A stretch of DNA of 64,000 nt from Dromiciops gliroides (lineage: Eukaryota > Chordata > Mammalia > Microbiotheria > Microbiotheriidae). The notes beneath the pieces were generated by a model that had not been told where the DNA came from, did no database searches, and was given only the letters and a program-made list of their open reading frames with translations. A program made the translations under genes and the position numbers. Of this stretch, positions 1 to 12,189 are shown piece by piece. Where the stretch lies: the NCBI RefSeq assembly GCF_019393635.1, contig NC_057861.1, positions 60,620,532 to 60,684,531 of the forward strand, given 5' to 3'. Every line of letters begins with the position of its first letter. Within the stretch, counting starts at the first letter, position 1.

Positions 1-283
1 CCACAGGAGTATAAGGCTAATAAGCTGCTCAAAGAGGGCCAAATCAGTCCTAGTTGGAAAAACAGCTGTCATAGGGTCATTAAGCAATGAATTTAGGCTA
101 ATGAGTGGCTGCTACACTTCAGCCTAGACAAGATAGGGACATTGAAATGAGATAAAGTAGATTTTTGTTGATCTTTTTATTTGATGTTGCCTATATTTTA
201 CAATCCATCCTTCCTCCAGTCTCTCAGAGGGCCATCCATTTAATAAAAAATTTAAAGATTCAGCAAAGCTATACAACAAAGAA

Positions 284-484
284 TATGGGCTTTTTAGTGA
301 CACTATTTTCATAATTCCACATTGCATACCAAAATTACTGGACCACTTACAGTTCTTTGAACAGTGAACATCTTTCTCTACAACATCTCCTCATCCAACA
401 TTAGCTGTTCCCATATTTTGTTATCTTTGCTCATTTTGGTATGCAATTTGGAATTATGAAAATAGTGTTACTAAAAAGCCCATA
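284..484. repeat. Inverted repeat, 51-bp arms, 99-bp loop
   Basis: Left arm 284-334 and right arm 434-484 are reverse complements with only two mismatches by eye. The loop is 335-433. The arms carry no recognised gene or SINE motif. As RNA it would fold into a long hairpin. It may be a palindromic (foldback) transposon remnant or an inverted duplication; the family is not identified. The rest of 1-590 shows nothing recognisable. Confidence 0.8.
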
Positions 485-594
485 CCCTTGGCTCAGAAAT
501 TTCACTGCTAGGAGAAAGGTGTTGGGGCGGTTTTGTTTATTTGTTTTTCTTTTGTGTTGCAAACTATAAGGCGGGGGGGGGGGGATCTTTTAAA

Positions 595-1290
595 GTAAAT
601 TTAATATTTTATTTTTCTCAATTAAATGTAAAAACAGATTTTTAACATTTTTTTATTTTGATTTCCAAATTTCTCCCTCCATTGAAAAGGCAAGGAATCT
701 TATATAATTTATACATGGTTATGCAAATCATATTCCCACATTAGTCATTGTGAATGAAGACACGTTCCACAAAATTTTCTTAGAAAAATAAAGAGTATGC
801 TTCAGTCTGCATTCAGCCTCAATCACTTCTTTCTCTGGAGATGGTAGCATTTTTCATCATAAATCCTTCAGAATTTTCTTAGATTATTGTATTGCTGAGA
901 ATAGCTGATCATTCACAGTTGAACACCACTACAGTATTGCTGTTAACTGGATACATAGTTCTCCTGTTCTGTTTATTTCACTTTGTATCAGTTCATGTAA
1001 GTCTTTCCAGGTTTTTCTGAGAGCATCCTGTTCATTTCTTTAGCACAATGGTGTTTGATCATAATCATGTACAACAATTTATGCAGCCATTCCCTAATTG
1101 ATGGGCATCCCCTCAATTTCCAGTTCTTTGACTCCATTAAAAGAACTGCTATAAATATTTTTGTACCTATAGGTCCTTTCCTTTTTGTTTTTTTACCTCT
1201 TTGAAAGATGGACTTAATGGTATTAGCTTTGGCCAAAGGTTTGCATGATTTTAGGCCTTTGGGCATACCTTCCTAATTTCTTCTCTAATT
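595..1290 (-). mobile_element. Old L1 3' fragment (end of ORF2 and 3' UTR)
   Basis: The minus strand of 988-1266 encodes a stretch containing GPIGTKIFIAVLL and NWKLRGCPSIREWL. This matches the ORF2 C-terminal end of the much better preserved L1 at 52758-59347, which has CTKIFIAALY and NWKLRGCPSIGEWL. It is degenerate, 5' truncated and followed by a T-rich 3' UTR-like stretch toward 595. It lies in a BRD4 intron and has no coding potential today. Confidence 0.8.
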
Positions 1291-1395
1291 GATTTTCTTT
1301 CTCTTTTGCACCATTCTGGAATTTCTTTTCCCATGCTATCTTGGGGTGCCTTAGGATTTTGTGCTTTTGTAGCCATTGGTTCTCTTTCCTTTGTC

Positions 1396-1399
1396 ATAT

Positions 1400-1448
<49 letters not shown>
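1396..1448. repeat. (AT)n microsatellite
   Basis: About 50 bp of alternating A/T, with one phase slip near 1410. It sits next to a SINE insertion point. Confidence 0.95.
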
Positions 1449-1450
<2 letters not shown>

Positions 1451-1459
1451 TGTCTTATT

Positions 1460-1611
1460 TGGTTTTGTTTCAGGTTTTTTTGGGGTTTTTTGGCAGGGCA
1501 GTGCAGGTAAGTGACTTGCCCAGGGTCACACAGCTAGTTAAGTATCAAGTGTCTGAGGCTGGATCTGAATCCAAGGCCACTGCTTTTATCCACTGAACCA
1601 CCTAGCTGCCC
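1460..1611 (-). mobile_element. CORE-SINE (WSINE1-like)
   Basis: Reverse orientation: T-rich tail at the left, then the conserved CORE segment (AAGTGACTTGCCCAGGG) and the head 'CTAGCTGCC' at the right. A 9-bp direct repeat, TGTCTTATT, flanks it (1451-1459 and 1612-1620), consistent with a target-site duplication. Confidence 0.9.
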
Positions 1612-2415
1612 TGTCTTATTATATATTTTAATAAGCCTTGTAATCTCTTTGAGAATTTAACATACTCATCCTTCTAGTTTTAGTATCTTCTCTGTTGATT
1701 TGTTTGCACGTGACTTGGGATTTTGTTATGGAGTGAGGTGTGATAGCAAAGTTTATGCAACAGAAGAGGGTTCCAGTATAAGCCCCTGGCATAAACACAT
1801 CAGTCAGTTTGTGCTCCCTGCTGTTAAACAGGAAGGGTTGGCAGGGAAGGTATCCTGAATGAGTTTCCATTTCTAAATTCATGAAGAGTTTACCTTATCA
1901 TAGTTCTCTCTCCCTCTCTACCTTTCCCTCTCATCCCATCTCTCCTCCTTCTCTCCCCCTCCCCTATCTCTTTATCTATAATGTCAACATGTGCCCAATA
2001 ATTCTTCCCAGTAGTGGCAAAGGGGGGAGGTGAAAATTCATGGGGACTGGAACTATCTTACCTGCCATCTAGTTGGTTTCATAACCCAAAAGCCTCCACT
2101 AGCATTTATTAAGTGCAAAGCACATATGTATTAATGGAAAATATAGTTTAATTAAAATATGTGTTCTGCCTTCATGGGCCTTACAAATAGGGGATACATA
2201 GAATAGTATGGAATAAAATCTACTACCCCATGCTGATACTTTGAGAACTAATATGCAAAGTTCAAGAATAGGTCATTGCTTGCTGAGGATGTAGGTCTGA
2301 GTTTCATGGAACAGATGGCATTTGAACAGAGCCTCAAAAGATCAGTAGATTTCATCAGACACAGACTGGATCCTTTTGTATCTTCCATGCCTAGGGAGCA
2401 ACAGTCCTCTCTTAA

Positions 2416-2564
2416 TTTTTTTTTTTTAACAGTCTGCTCTCAAGGAGGGTTAAGTGACCTGCCCAGGGTCACACAGCTATTAAGTGTCGAGTGTCTGAGG
2501 CTGCATTTGAACTCAGGTCCTCCTGAATCCAGGGCCAGTGCACTGTACCACCTAGCTGCCCCAG
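2416..2564 (-). mobile_element. CORE-SINE (WSINE1-like)
   Basis: T-run, CORE segment and CTAGCTGCCCC head in reverse orientation. It is flanked by the 14-bp direct repeat CAGTCCTCTCTTAA (2402-2415 and 2565-2578). Confidence 0.9.
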
Positions 2565-2578
2565 CAGTCCTCTCTTAA

Positions 2579-2700
2579 CACAGAAGGAAACATAACAGAG
2601 GTTATGTGACTTGGACAGGCTCACACAGATAAGATAGTATGTAGCAAAGCAAGGACTTTAATCCAGGTCTTTTCAACCATACCACAGTTCCTCTAATTGA
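2579..2700 (-). repeat. Old MIR/CORE-SINE remnant
   Basis: 'GGTTATGTGACTTGGACAGG' and the following 'CTCACACAG' are a diverged form of the CORE motif. No clear ends. The stretch 2700-4090 that follows contains no recognised gene or repeat. Confidence 0.5.
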
Positions 2701-4091
2701 AGGCTAATAAAGGAATGATGTGGGTTTTTTTTTTCTTTATTAGAAAAGTTAATAAGGCATCATCAAGAATATACTGAACAATCCAACAGTGGTCAGTACT
2801 AAAGTGGTGGCAACAGGAAGGGGGAGTGGTGGACAAAGAGGCTTTATTAAGCCAATATATATGCAAAGGATATACAAGAGAAAATGACCAATAAGCAATT
2901 AGAAATGTGAGTCTGGATCCTAGGAAAGAGGTTAGAGCTAAAGATAGAGACTTGGGAATAAATCAAGTAGGTGATAGTGAAAGAAAAGGGATAATTTGTC
3001 TACCAGAAAAAGAAGCTTCAGCAGCCCCATTGATAACATAAGAAATCCAATGAGATTGTATAACCAGAAAATATAAATATGCTCAAGCAAAACTGAAATG
3101 ACATCATAGATCTATCACTAGTTATTAGGGGAAATCAGAACACACACACCCAGTCTTTTGATATTTGTAGATGAACTTGCAACTATAAATGCTCTCCTAC
3201 ATGTCACTTGCTACTTCTTTCAAGTATAGTACATGGATCTGATCTGCTCTGGAAATTCTTTTGACCTTGTGGAATTTTCTATACTACAAGACAGAGATGT
3301 CTTATTTTTCTTTCCCTCATTATAGGTTCACTTAACCTGTTCCTCATTGTGAAGTGATCTTATGGATAATGTGTACCTTCTAAAAAGTGCTTATCCCTAC
3401 ATTTTTTCTTCATTTGAAGATGTGTGGTCCTTACCTGACCCTCCCATATTGAACTTTAAGACATTCACAGTGGTGGGGTTCTTGAGTAGGGAGCTTCGTG
3501 CATGGAAAACTCTGGAGTCTAGCTACTCTCCACCTATATTTTCCAGTGTTACTATCAATTAGAGGCAATAGACAGCCAGACTCTGGCTAAGAATTTACAT
3601 TCTTAGGGATGCTTCAAGTCATTGTCCTGTTAAAGTCTACTCTGGAGAGATTGTGGAGGAAGTTACTCTATTTACTACAAATGGAATTGGCATACTAGTT
3701 AAATATTTTGGGAAAGCAGTTTGGCAAAATATGGTAAAAGTTATAAAGATGATGACCTAAGTGTTTGCAGTAGGAAAAAAAAATCTGTTCAAGATATGAC
3801 CTCATTATTTGCAATTGTAAAAAACTGGAAACAAACTTTGTAAAATCTATTTAGAAGAGACAGAGGCTCTCTAGCCCAACCCATTGGGGAGTGGGGAGTG
3901 TTGTTTGTCTTTAATTCACTTTTATTTTTCAGTTCTGACTTATCTCCCTCACCCATTGAGAAGTGGGAAGAACCATTACAAATATGTATAGTCATACAAA
4001 ACAAATTTTCACATTTTCCATGTCTGAAAGATAGATAAGAAAATAAGCTTCCATCTTTACTTTATCAGCTCTTTATCTGGAAATGGATAGG

Positions 4092-4248
4092 GGTTTTTTT
4101 GTTGTTGTTGTCGTTTTGGTTTTTTTTTTTTTTTTTTTGCAGGGCAGTGAAGGTTACGTGACTTGCCCAAGGTCACACCACTAGTGTCATGTTCCTGAGG
4201 CCAGATTTGACTCAGGCCCTCCTGAATCCAGGGCACCACCTAGCTGCC
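4092..4248 (-). mobile_element. CORE-SINE (WSINE1-like)
   Basis: Long T-rich tail, 'GTGACTTGCCCAAGGTCACA' core and CTAGCTGCCCC head, reverse orientation, with small internal deletions. Confidence 0.88.
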
Positions 4249-4732
4249 CCCAGCCTAATCGATTCTTAAACAAGGATCCTTTCTATAATATCAACCTTGG
4301 TTTTAAGTAAGATCCTACTACCTCTTGAGGCAACCTATTTATTTTTGTCTCATTCTTCTGAGATCCCTTACCAGTTCTAAATCTTGGGTGCTATGATAAG
4401 TGTCAAGTATGTTGAGGAATCTGAAACGATCTGAAAAAGATTACATTGAGCAAAAAATCTTGATAGTTTTTATGGCAGTAACACTGAAAAGTTGACATTT
4501 ATGTCTTTAAGCATTTGAAATTTATTTTTACCAGCCAGGTTCATTTGCTTATCTTAAGGTTTTAATAAAGTGTTATGAAGCAGTTTAAAAAATAAGAGCG
4601 TGATTAGGGAGCCATGTCCTAGGTAGCAGTTTATCTGACAAAGATCTGGAGGGCTTTAGGGGACTAATATTTAATAAAGGTTAGTATACAGTTTTTGTTT
4701 TTGTTTTCTTTTTTTAAAAAAGCTAACATAAT

Positions 4733-4822
4733 CTTCTTGTTGAGTCATGTCTTCTAACTCTTTGGGACCCCATTTTGGGGTTTTTCTTGCAAAGATACCA
4801 GAGAGATTTATCATTTCCTTCT
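4733..4822 (+). mobile_element. MAR1-type SINE, 5' half (split by LTR)
   Basis: 'TTTGGGACCCCATTTTGGGG' and 'CTTGCAAAGATACCAGAG' match the intact MAR1-like copy at 44036-44275. The sequence breaks off at 'ATTTCCTTCT' and resumes at 5350 with 'CTCCAGCTCATTTTACAG', so the intervening 527 bp is an insertion. Confidence 0.8.
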
Positions 4823-5349
4823 TGTAAGAAAATAATGGGCTTTGCCAACACCCAAATCTGATTGGATTGACTGAGATTAACTGACTTCACTGATTAACTC
4901 ACTTAAAGTTAATTCAGTTGAAGCCACACATGCATGGCCCTCAGGAAGGTGTGTTCTCAGAGACTGTGGACTCTAACCTCTACATGGGACCACCCTCAAG
5001 TCCAGTGAACCAGTGGATTTGGGTGATGCTAGCCAATTAGTTTGAAACTGTGGAAGGACTGCCTCTCCTTGGGATGCAGAGGAAGCTTCCACGCTCAGTT
5101 GGCTCTGGAACAGGCTGGTGAAGGAGGACTTGAGGAAAAACCAAGACAGGCTGGAATGCTAGGCTAGATAGGCCTTTTCTTAACCTACTGACCCGGGTGT
5201 TCTCTTTTTACTAATACCTGGTATACTTTAATAAATGCTTAATGCCCCAAACTGGAGCTAAAGCTTCTAATTTATAAATAAACCCTCCTAATTTTCCCTA
5301 TACTTGGGATAGGAATAAGGCGACCACACATTAGATTTTACTCGTCACA
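4823..5349 (+). mobile_element. Solo LTR inserted in a MAR1 SINE
   Basis: A 527-bp unit beginning TGTAAGAAAA and ending TCGTCACA, so with the TG...CA ends of a retroviral LTR. AATAAA at 5230-5235 and again near 5275 lies about 120 bp from the right end, as expected for R/U5, suggesting plus orientation. The flanks share only TCT (TTCT left, GTCT right), so a 4-bp duplication with one change is possible. The last 70 bp resemble 59372-59439. Confidence 0.7.
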
Positions 5350-5518
5350 GTCTCCAGCTCATTTTACAGATGAGGAAACTGAGGCAAACATGATTAAGTG
5401 ACTTGTCATGGGTCACACAGGTAGGAAGTATCTGAGACCAGGTTTGATTGAACTCAAGTAGATGAGTTTTCCTGAGTCCAAGTCCAGTGCTCTATCCACT
5501 GTGCCACCTAGCTGTCAG
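5350..5518 (+). mobile_element. MAR1-type SINE, 3' half
   Basis: Continues the SINE of 4733-4822: 'TTTTACAGATGAGGAAACTG', then the CORE 'AAGTGACTTGTCATGGGTCA', ending 'GTGCCACCTAGCTGTC'. Confidence 0.8.
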
Positions 5519-5579
5519 TGCAATGTTCGACTGCTTTATAAAAGAAGTGTGGTATTTAGCCGGGAAGGCATGATAGTTT

Positions 5580-6060
5580 CATTTTTTAAATTCTGGATAT
5601 AACTTTTAAGAAACAACATTGATAAGTTTGACACTATCAGAAAAAGGCTATTAAGCTGGTCTTGATCATGTGAGGATCAGTTGAAGGAAAAGGGATTTGG
5701 AAAGAGTATAATAGCTGAATTATGGCCAATATGTTGGGTTTATTTATTGATACTTCTTTGATTGGGGGCGGGGGGAGGTTCTTAGGGTAGAGTGGTAAAA
5801 CTTTCCCTGGGATATGGCCTCAATGTAAAAAAATAAAGCTGTTTTTAAAATAGTACTACCTGTCTTCAAGTATTAGGTCTGCTACATGAGAGATTAGACT
5901 TGTTTTACTTGGCTGCAAAGGTGACATTATTAGGAGCAATGGGTAGAGAAGCTGCCAAAGAAAGATTTAACCTCAGTGGCAGTGAAGACCTAAGAATTAG
6001 AGCTCTATTTGGAAATGAAATGGATTGCCTCAGGACATTTAGTAAGTTTTCTTCTTACTA
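5580..6060 (+). mobile_element. CR1/L3-like LINE 3' remnant
   Basis: Old, gapped remnant. 'GAGAGATTAGACTTGTT' and the following text closely parallel 16619-16720, in the better-preserved CR1/L3 element of this window. No open frame. Confidence 0.55.
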
Positions 6061-6127
6061 GCAGTCTTAAAGCTGCAGCTGTACAACTGCTTGTCCACAC
6101 AGCAGTGTTGTAGAAGACACTTTTGTT

Positions 6128-6283
6128 GGGGGGCAGCTAGATGGCGCAGTGATTAAAGCACCGGCCCTGGATTCAGGAGTACCTGAGTTCAAATCTGGAC
6201 TCAGACACTTGACACTTACTAGCTGTGTGACCCTGGGCAAGTCACTTAACCCCAATTGCCTCACCAAAAAAAAAAAAATAAAT
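6128..6283 (+). mobile_element. CORE-SINE (WSINE1-like), outer copy
   Basis: Head GGGGCAGCTAGATGGCGCAG, CORE 'CTAGCTGTGTGACCCTGGG' and an A tail. The direct repeats AGAAGACAC...CTTGTT at 6111 and 6468 enclose this copy and the next, so the next inserted in or beside its tail. Confidence 0.93.
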
Positions 6284-6304
6284 AATTTTAGAAGGTATAA
6301 TCTT

Positions 6305-6467
6305 GGGGCAGCTAGGTTGTGCAGGGGATAGAGCACTGGCCCTGGAGTCAGGAGGACCTGAGTTCAAATCCGGCCTCAGACACATAACACCTACTGGCTG
6401 TGTGACCCTGAGCAAGTCACTTAAACCCAATTGCCTCACCAAAAAACAAAAACAAACAAAAAAAGAA
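6305..6467 (+). mobile_element. CORE-SINE (WSINE1-like), inner copy
   Basis: Head GGGGCAGCTAGGTTGTGCAG, CORE and A-rich tail (AAAAACAAAAACAAAC). It lies in tandem with the SINE at 6128, within the same outer duplication. Confidence 0.93.
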
Positions 6468-6849
6468 GAAGACACTCTTGTTCAGGGATCACATGTGAAG
6501 AGATACTTTCTCACTGGATCCACCATCACCCTGGGAGACAAGCAGGGCATGCCTATGAGAAGAGAAGTAGCTTGTCTAGTGTAGGCATAGGCTCTGAGGA
6601 TTTAGAGCAGAATTCTTCCAGTCTAACAGGCCTAGAAGAAAGAAGTGGCTGCTGCAGCATCACAATTAGGATCCAAACCCAGCTTTACTATCTGCCGTTC
6701 CTTTGCATGAAAGAGAACATAGTGAACTAAAGTTTTGAATACCAAGTCTGTTTCTGACACTGTGAGCAAGGAACTTCCTCTCTGTGGACCCCACTTGCTT
6801 GTTTTCAGAATGAAATGGGTTGATCTACATCATGAGACCCTAAATCTAG

Positions 6850-6970
6850 AGTCTTTCCTTATTTTACAGATGAGGAAACCAAGACTCGGCAAGGTTCAGT
6901 TATTATCCCAGGTCACAAAAATAATGTCACAGGCAGGATTTGAACTCCTAATTTCTACCTCCAGAACCAT
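6850..6970 (+). repeat. MIR-type SINE remnant
   Basis: 'TTTTACAGATGAGGAAACC' followed by 'GGTCACAAAAATAATGTCAC' and 'CAGGATTTGAACTCC' is the diverged MIR/CORE pattern. From 7000 to 9830 I see no gene; 8610-8720 resembles the 3' tail of an L2-type LINE ('GGCTGTAAATTTCTTCAGAA', 'CAGTGTTTTACACA'). Confidence 0.6.
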
Positions 6971-9831
6971 TGCTCTTCCTCTTCCCAATTTATCAGATGA
7001 TCTCTAAGGTCCCCTTTCTGGATAATTTGTCCAAGGTTTTATAGTATATTAGGTGACAAGAAACCAAATTTTCTGACTCGTAGTTCTCAATGCTATTGCT
7101 ACTATACCACATTGACTTCAATCCTGAAATAGTAGGTAAAATAAAGCTCTTTTTCCCTCTATCCTCTACATAAATGGAGTTTAAAGGACCAGTGTTCTGT
7201 CATCTCCTTTCATCCCATGCTATACTGCTTACGCTTCTGTGGATAACTTGTATTATTGTATTTATTTACTTTGAAATACGATAAATTTGGTTAATAATTT
7301 CTTGGTTCCCATTTTTTTAATGTGATACTTTGGAAGGAAGGCAGCTATCACTTTCAGCCAAAGGGATCCACTTTTTCCTATTTTTGAGTCCGTAAGAAAA
7401 CATTTTCACTCTAAAAATAAATATCAACCCTTTTATGGTCTTGAACCTAGCATCTGATGGGAAAACCTTAAATTCCTCATTCATGTGGAGGGGGGGGGGT
7501 CTGTTTTTGTACGTGTATTATTAAATGATGCATTTCAGTACTCTTGGGATCCTCTTTTTGGCTCTTTTTCCTGTGTACTTTAGAGTTTGCCATCATTTGG
7601 TCTTTAAAGCATTGCCTTCTTTTTGTATCAGGAAGGTTAATTTCCCAGTGGCCCTGATACAGTATTTCTGTAAAAGTCTCCTGCAAATTTGCCAAGAACA
7701 GCTTTTTTTAATTGTTGTTCTGAAAGGTGTATCTACTCGACTTGCTTACAGAAATCCATTTTTATGTAGCCCATCCTTTTGCAGTCAAGCCTCATTCCTC
7801 AAGTTCTCAAAGCACCAGTACGTCATTAAAGCTGTCGTTTCCTTTTAAGTAATGGCACAAAAGAGAATTTCTTCATCTTCTCAGTACTGAATGCCCCAGA
7901 TAATTGTAGTAGGTGAGCCTCTCTTCTTTTGTGTTGTACGTAATGGATCTCCTCAAACTGATCAGATCGTTGGATAGGAACTTGGCTTCCCTCGTCCTAT
8001 AGCTTTGAATATTATAGTTTTGGTCTTGCTTCTCCCCAGTATTTTGTGCTTCTTTTTCTAGTTTCAGGTGTTATCTTATATATTTCCAGCATAAATTGCT
8101 GACACTCCTGGAACTACCCTAGATTCTCTTTTTAATGCATCTTCCAAATAGACTATTTTCAGCTTGCCCTTTTTCCTGTGTAGAATATTTTCCCACTGCA
8201 ACTGTGTTTTATGCCTCATACATTCCCATAGAACTAGGAATAGGAAACTATAGTAGCTCGTGAATTTGTTTACTTTCAATACCATTCTGTTAACATTTTC
8301 TTTTAGGAAATGGCCTTTCACAACTTCTATCAGCCCTTTCCTACAGGAAATATTCTACATAGCCAACTTAGTTCTGCATCTGTACTCCTCTCCCCCACCC
8401 CACTCACCCAAATTTGGAAAGCCCAGCTTTTCTGCAAAGGGTTTATTAGGTGAGAAATTGCTAATCTACTCTTTGTGCCACCTTAGACTTTATTCATTCA
8501 CGGAATATTTGAATGCACGCTCTATCTCTGGGACAGAAATGTGAGATACCAACATCTTCTTTGCATTTAGTTCATTCTCCCTTTTGTTATTTATTGTTTA
8601 CATACCTTCTCTCCACTAGGCTGTAAATTTCTTCAGAATAGGACTGGTCTTATAGCCATCTTTATTACCTTCAGCACAGTGTTTTACACATGAGAAACAC
8701 TTAACAACTGTTCATTGCACTTACCTGGAATGAAGATGAAGATTTGTTTCTTATCTCCAGAACCTCACAACATATTTAAAAACTTAAGATATACAAACAG
8801 GAAGTGAGAAATAGCAGTGTGGTACATACACATAACTGGTAAGCCCAACGAATGGATGACCATATCATTTGCATTGGTAACATTTGAGAGAAAATTGGAG
8901 CTATAGTGAAGTATATTGCTGAAGGAGGCTTCCCTTCTCCTTACCAGTCTACTTTTGACTCAGTTAATCTCTACATTTCATCTGATGAATCATAAGCACA
9001 GTAGAGCTGTTCTATTCCACAGTAAGACCCTAGGCCAATGGTTCTTACCTTGGAATACATGAACTTGTTTTGTTTAATAAATGCATTTCAAATGAATTGG
9101 TTTTCCTTATAATCCTATGTATTTTATATATTTAAAAATTATTCTTAAAGGCTGGGGGCATTGGGCTTTATCAGATTGCCAAAAGGTTCCATGACAGAAG
9201 AGCAAGATTAAGAATCCTTGCCTTAAGCACCTTTAAATGGCTCTTCTTTTTTTGCTTTTCCTTTGTTTCTAATCATCACTTGGGTTAGATAAAATGAAAG
9301 ACATTTTTAGGCCATAGGCATCATATAAATGTGAGGTTATTATTGTTTTCATTAGGGTTAAAATCAAAGTTTATCTATTATATGTATTGAATCAGTGAAT
9401 GGAAAACTCAGAATAGAGGCCCTGGGCTTCTATTTGGTATAAAATTAGAATCATAAAATGTTTCATTTTAGAAGTCATTTCCAAACCATATACTTCAACT
9501 CCTTATTTACAAGTTATAGTGCTGAAATCCTGGGAGGATATATGAGTTGGCAGGGGCCACACAAGTTATATATGCTAGCCTATATCTGAAAATATAACCC
9601 TTTATTACTGCATCTCTTAACAAAGTTGCCTAATGTCTAGTTAGACTGGAACTCACATTTTCTGAATTCCATTGCAGTACTCTTTTTACCCACTTAATTT
9701 TATTGCTCACATGTATTTGTTTTGTTTTAGTTGTGAGAACTGAATGTTAAAGTATTCTGAAGTTTTTAATGTTAAAATTCAAATATATTATAGTGGAATA
9801 GTAATATTGTAATCGGATAAAGATTATACCT

Positions 9832-9995
9832 GCTTTTTTTTTTTTTTTTTTTTTTTTTTGGTGAGGCAATTAGGATTAAGTGACTTGCCCAGGGTCACAC
9901 AGCTAGTAAGTATTAAGTGTCTGAGGCCGGATCTGAACTCAGGTACTCCTGAATCCAGGGCCAGTGCTTTATCCACTGCGTCATCTAGCTGCCCC
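9832..9995 (-). mobile_element. CORE-SINE (WSINE1-like)
   Basis: Long T-run, CORE and CTAGCTGCCCC head. A 12-bp perfect direct repeat, AAGATTATACCT, flanks it (9820-9831 and 9996-10007). Confidence 0.93.
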
Positions 9996-10397
9996 AAGAT
10001 TATACCTTCTAATGAGGAAAAGATATCCCAAAAAACTTGGAATATTTTTGGTGTCTTTTTTTTTTTTCTTTACATCAGTCATGTCCTAATACTACCACCT
10101 TGCCTTCCTTTGTGACACAGAAAAAGTTAAGCGGAAATATTCTATATAGAAACTCTGCCTCTTTTGTGTTGTTGTAGTCATTGTATTATATTGTTGGACA
10201 TCTCTTAAGGGGAAAGAAAAGATGAAAGGCTATTTTCTATACTCATTTTGTTTTCTTAACCAAAAATTTCAATTCTGCCCCGCTTGGGCCAGTCTTAGAT
10301 GGTGATGATGACTCTAACATCGGCATCTAGCTTTCATCTCTTTGTAATGCCATAGAGAGGTAGATAAAGATTTTATATTTTTCATTTATGTTACTAT

Positions 10398-10766
10398 TGT
10401 ACAGGGCTAAAATTCTAGCTAAGCTGTCTAAAAATATTTAATGAGTGGTTGCCAATAAATTATAAGCTTTAGCAAGAGTTAGACTTTTAAGCGTTTATTA
10501 AGGAGAATAAGAATTTGGTAGAGAGAGAAAGGCCTAGATTCCTATCTATTAAAGGGAGAGCACATTTCTAGCTCTGCTCTCCACCAGAGTCCCCAGGAAA
10601 GAGAGTGAGACGGAGCGCCAGTCTCTTCCATCCTCCTCCCACTAGCCCGCGTCACTTCCTGACGCCAAAGAAGAGACTCCTGGTCTTGCCCTCAAAGACC
10701 TTCGCTTCATGGGCGGAACTCTTCTACAGTAAGTCTCCAGCAGGTGGCGCCATTCCAATCGTTACA
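10398..10766 (-). mobile_element. Solo LTR, same family as 12190-15905
   Basis: 369 bp with TG...CA ends (TGTACAGGGC ... CGTTACA) and clearly homologous along its whole length to the proviral LTRs at 12190 and 15539, with scattered substitutions and a small indel. The 4-bp direct repeat CTAT flanks it (10394-10397, 10767-10770), so this is a complete LTR left after LTR-LTR recombination. Orientation is taken from the provirus. The minus strand carries an AATAAA like the other copies. Confidence 0.9.
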
Positions 10767-11899
10767 CTATATAATATTTTGTAGTGTGTGTGTGTTTGTG
10801 TTTGTGTATCCACTCTTTTCCTATAGCCATCACTGTATCCATCTCACTTTCCTCAAGGTTAGATCATACTGCTACTAGACAAAAAATGTGTCTAAATTGG
10901 AGATTAGGCTGGTGAGACTAAAGAGTTTAAAAGGGGACAACAGGATTTAAGACAGAAAAAGGTAAATTAGAGGCTAAATTAAAGGTTGTAAACAACCTTA
11001 TATGCCAGGCTTACAAAACCCTATGTTTTCCCCTTAGCTCAGAAACCTTTAGTACCTCCCTGTTGAGTACTAGAGAAAATCACAGAACTTGAAAACTAAG
11101 CAAAATTTTAAAAGTCTTCCTTTCTACATGACAATACTTCATTTGTTTAATGATAGCTATTATGTCCTTCAGTTATTCTTCAGCTTCCTTTCTCTGACAT
11201 TTGTGACTCTTGCCTGGACAAATTCTAGTTTATTCATTCTCTCTCTTATAACCAGAAGTACCCAGAAGTAAGCATACAAGTGACTTCAGGTTTGCACTGG
11301 ACTATTATTTCCTTTGAACTAGACCCTATAGTTCTCTTAATGCTACTTAAATGGACCTCATCTTTTTTAAGCATATAGGTTATACCATTTGGTTTATATT
11401 CATGTTGTGCTCAGTTAAATACATGAATCTCTTTTCTTGTGCCTTCTTAATGGGTTATTTCCCCTCTGCCCATAAATTTTTTTTACCTAAGTGCAAAATT
11501 AAAGTTAAATATGATCTTGTTGGGTTTTGCCTATCGTTCCAGCTTAGTGAAATGATTGTTAATCTGTTCCCTTGACTATTTTTCCATAAACATCTCACAT
11601 ACAATCTATACAAAGTATATTTGTCTTGGGGTAGATAAGGCAGCTGCTCAATTTTTATTTTGTTTGTTTTTCGCCCCAAGAAAGAATAATCTTTACTCTG
11701 GAAATTTTAAAATTAAAATAACAGGGAACTGATATGTCAGATAACGGGATAGTAAGAGAGCACCTACCTGCTTTGAATAAAGTCAGCTCAACTGACCCAC
11801 ATGAACTACCACCCCCAGGTTCTGGGAGGGGGGGACAGCAAATGAGATTGCTGAGCCACTGTGAGTACTATCTGAATGGTCATGAAAAATATTAGAGGT

Positions 11900-12189
11900 A
11901 CCATAAAATTATAGAAGGGCAGATATTGTTCTGATTTTTAAAAAGAAGAGAACATTCTGGAAACTATAGGCCAGTGAACTTAATTCGATTCCTGGAGAAA
12001 AAGTTAAAATGAATCATTGAAGACATGACTAGGCTAGAAAGGGAAATAGTAATTATAGTTAATCAGCATGGCTTCTTCAATTACAAGTCATGCCAGAATA
12101 ACCTTTTTCTTTTTGACAGAATTATTAAACTAGTTGGTGAGGGGAGTGCCTTAGATATAGTATAAGTAGTTGTAGCCAAACTTTAGGTA
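11900..12189 (+). mobile_element. CR1/L3-like LINE RT remnant, left part
   Basis: Conceptual plus-strand reading shows reverse transcriptase-like blocks of CR1/L3 LINEs: a 'NQHGFFNYKSCQNNLFL' stretch near 12062-12112, with stops and frameshifts around it. It is interrupted at 12189 by the LTR element and resumes at 15906, with GGTA repeated on each side. Confidence 0.7.

Noticed and set aside
6128..6467. tRNA-like heads of the SINEs (box A/B-like GGCGCAGTGG and GTTCAAATC)
   Set aside because: They are SINE promoters derived from tRNA; no complete tRNA cloverleaf is present, so no tRNA gene is called.
6149..6584. Recurring small ORFs with peptides like L-G-L-S-D-L-P-R-V-T-Q-L-V or A-L-D-S-G-G-P-E-F-K-S-G
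   Set aside because: They recur wherever a CORE-SINE lies (for example 9858, 20093, 21550, 48383, 59707) and are translations of the SINE, not genes.
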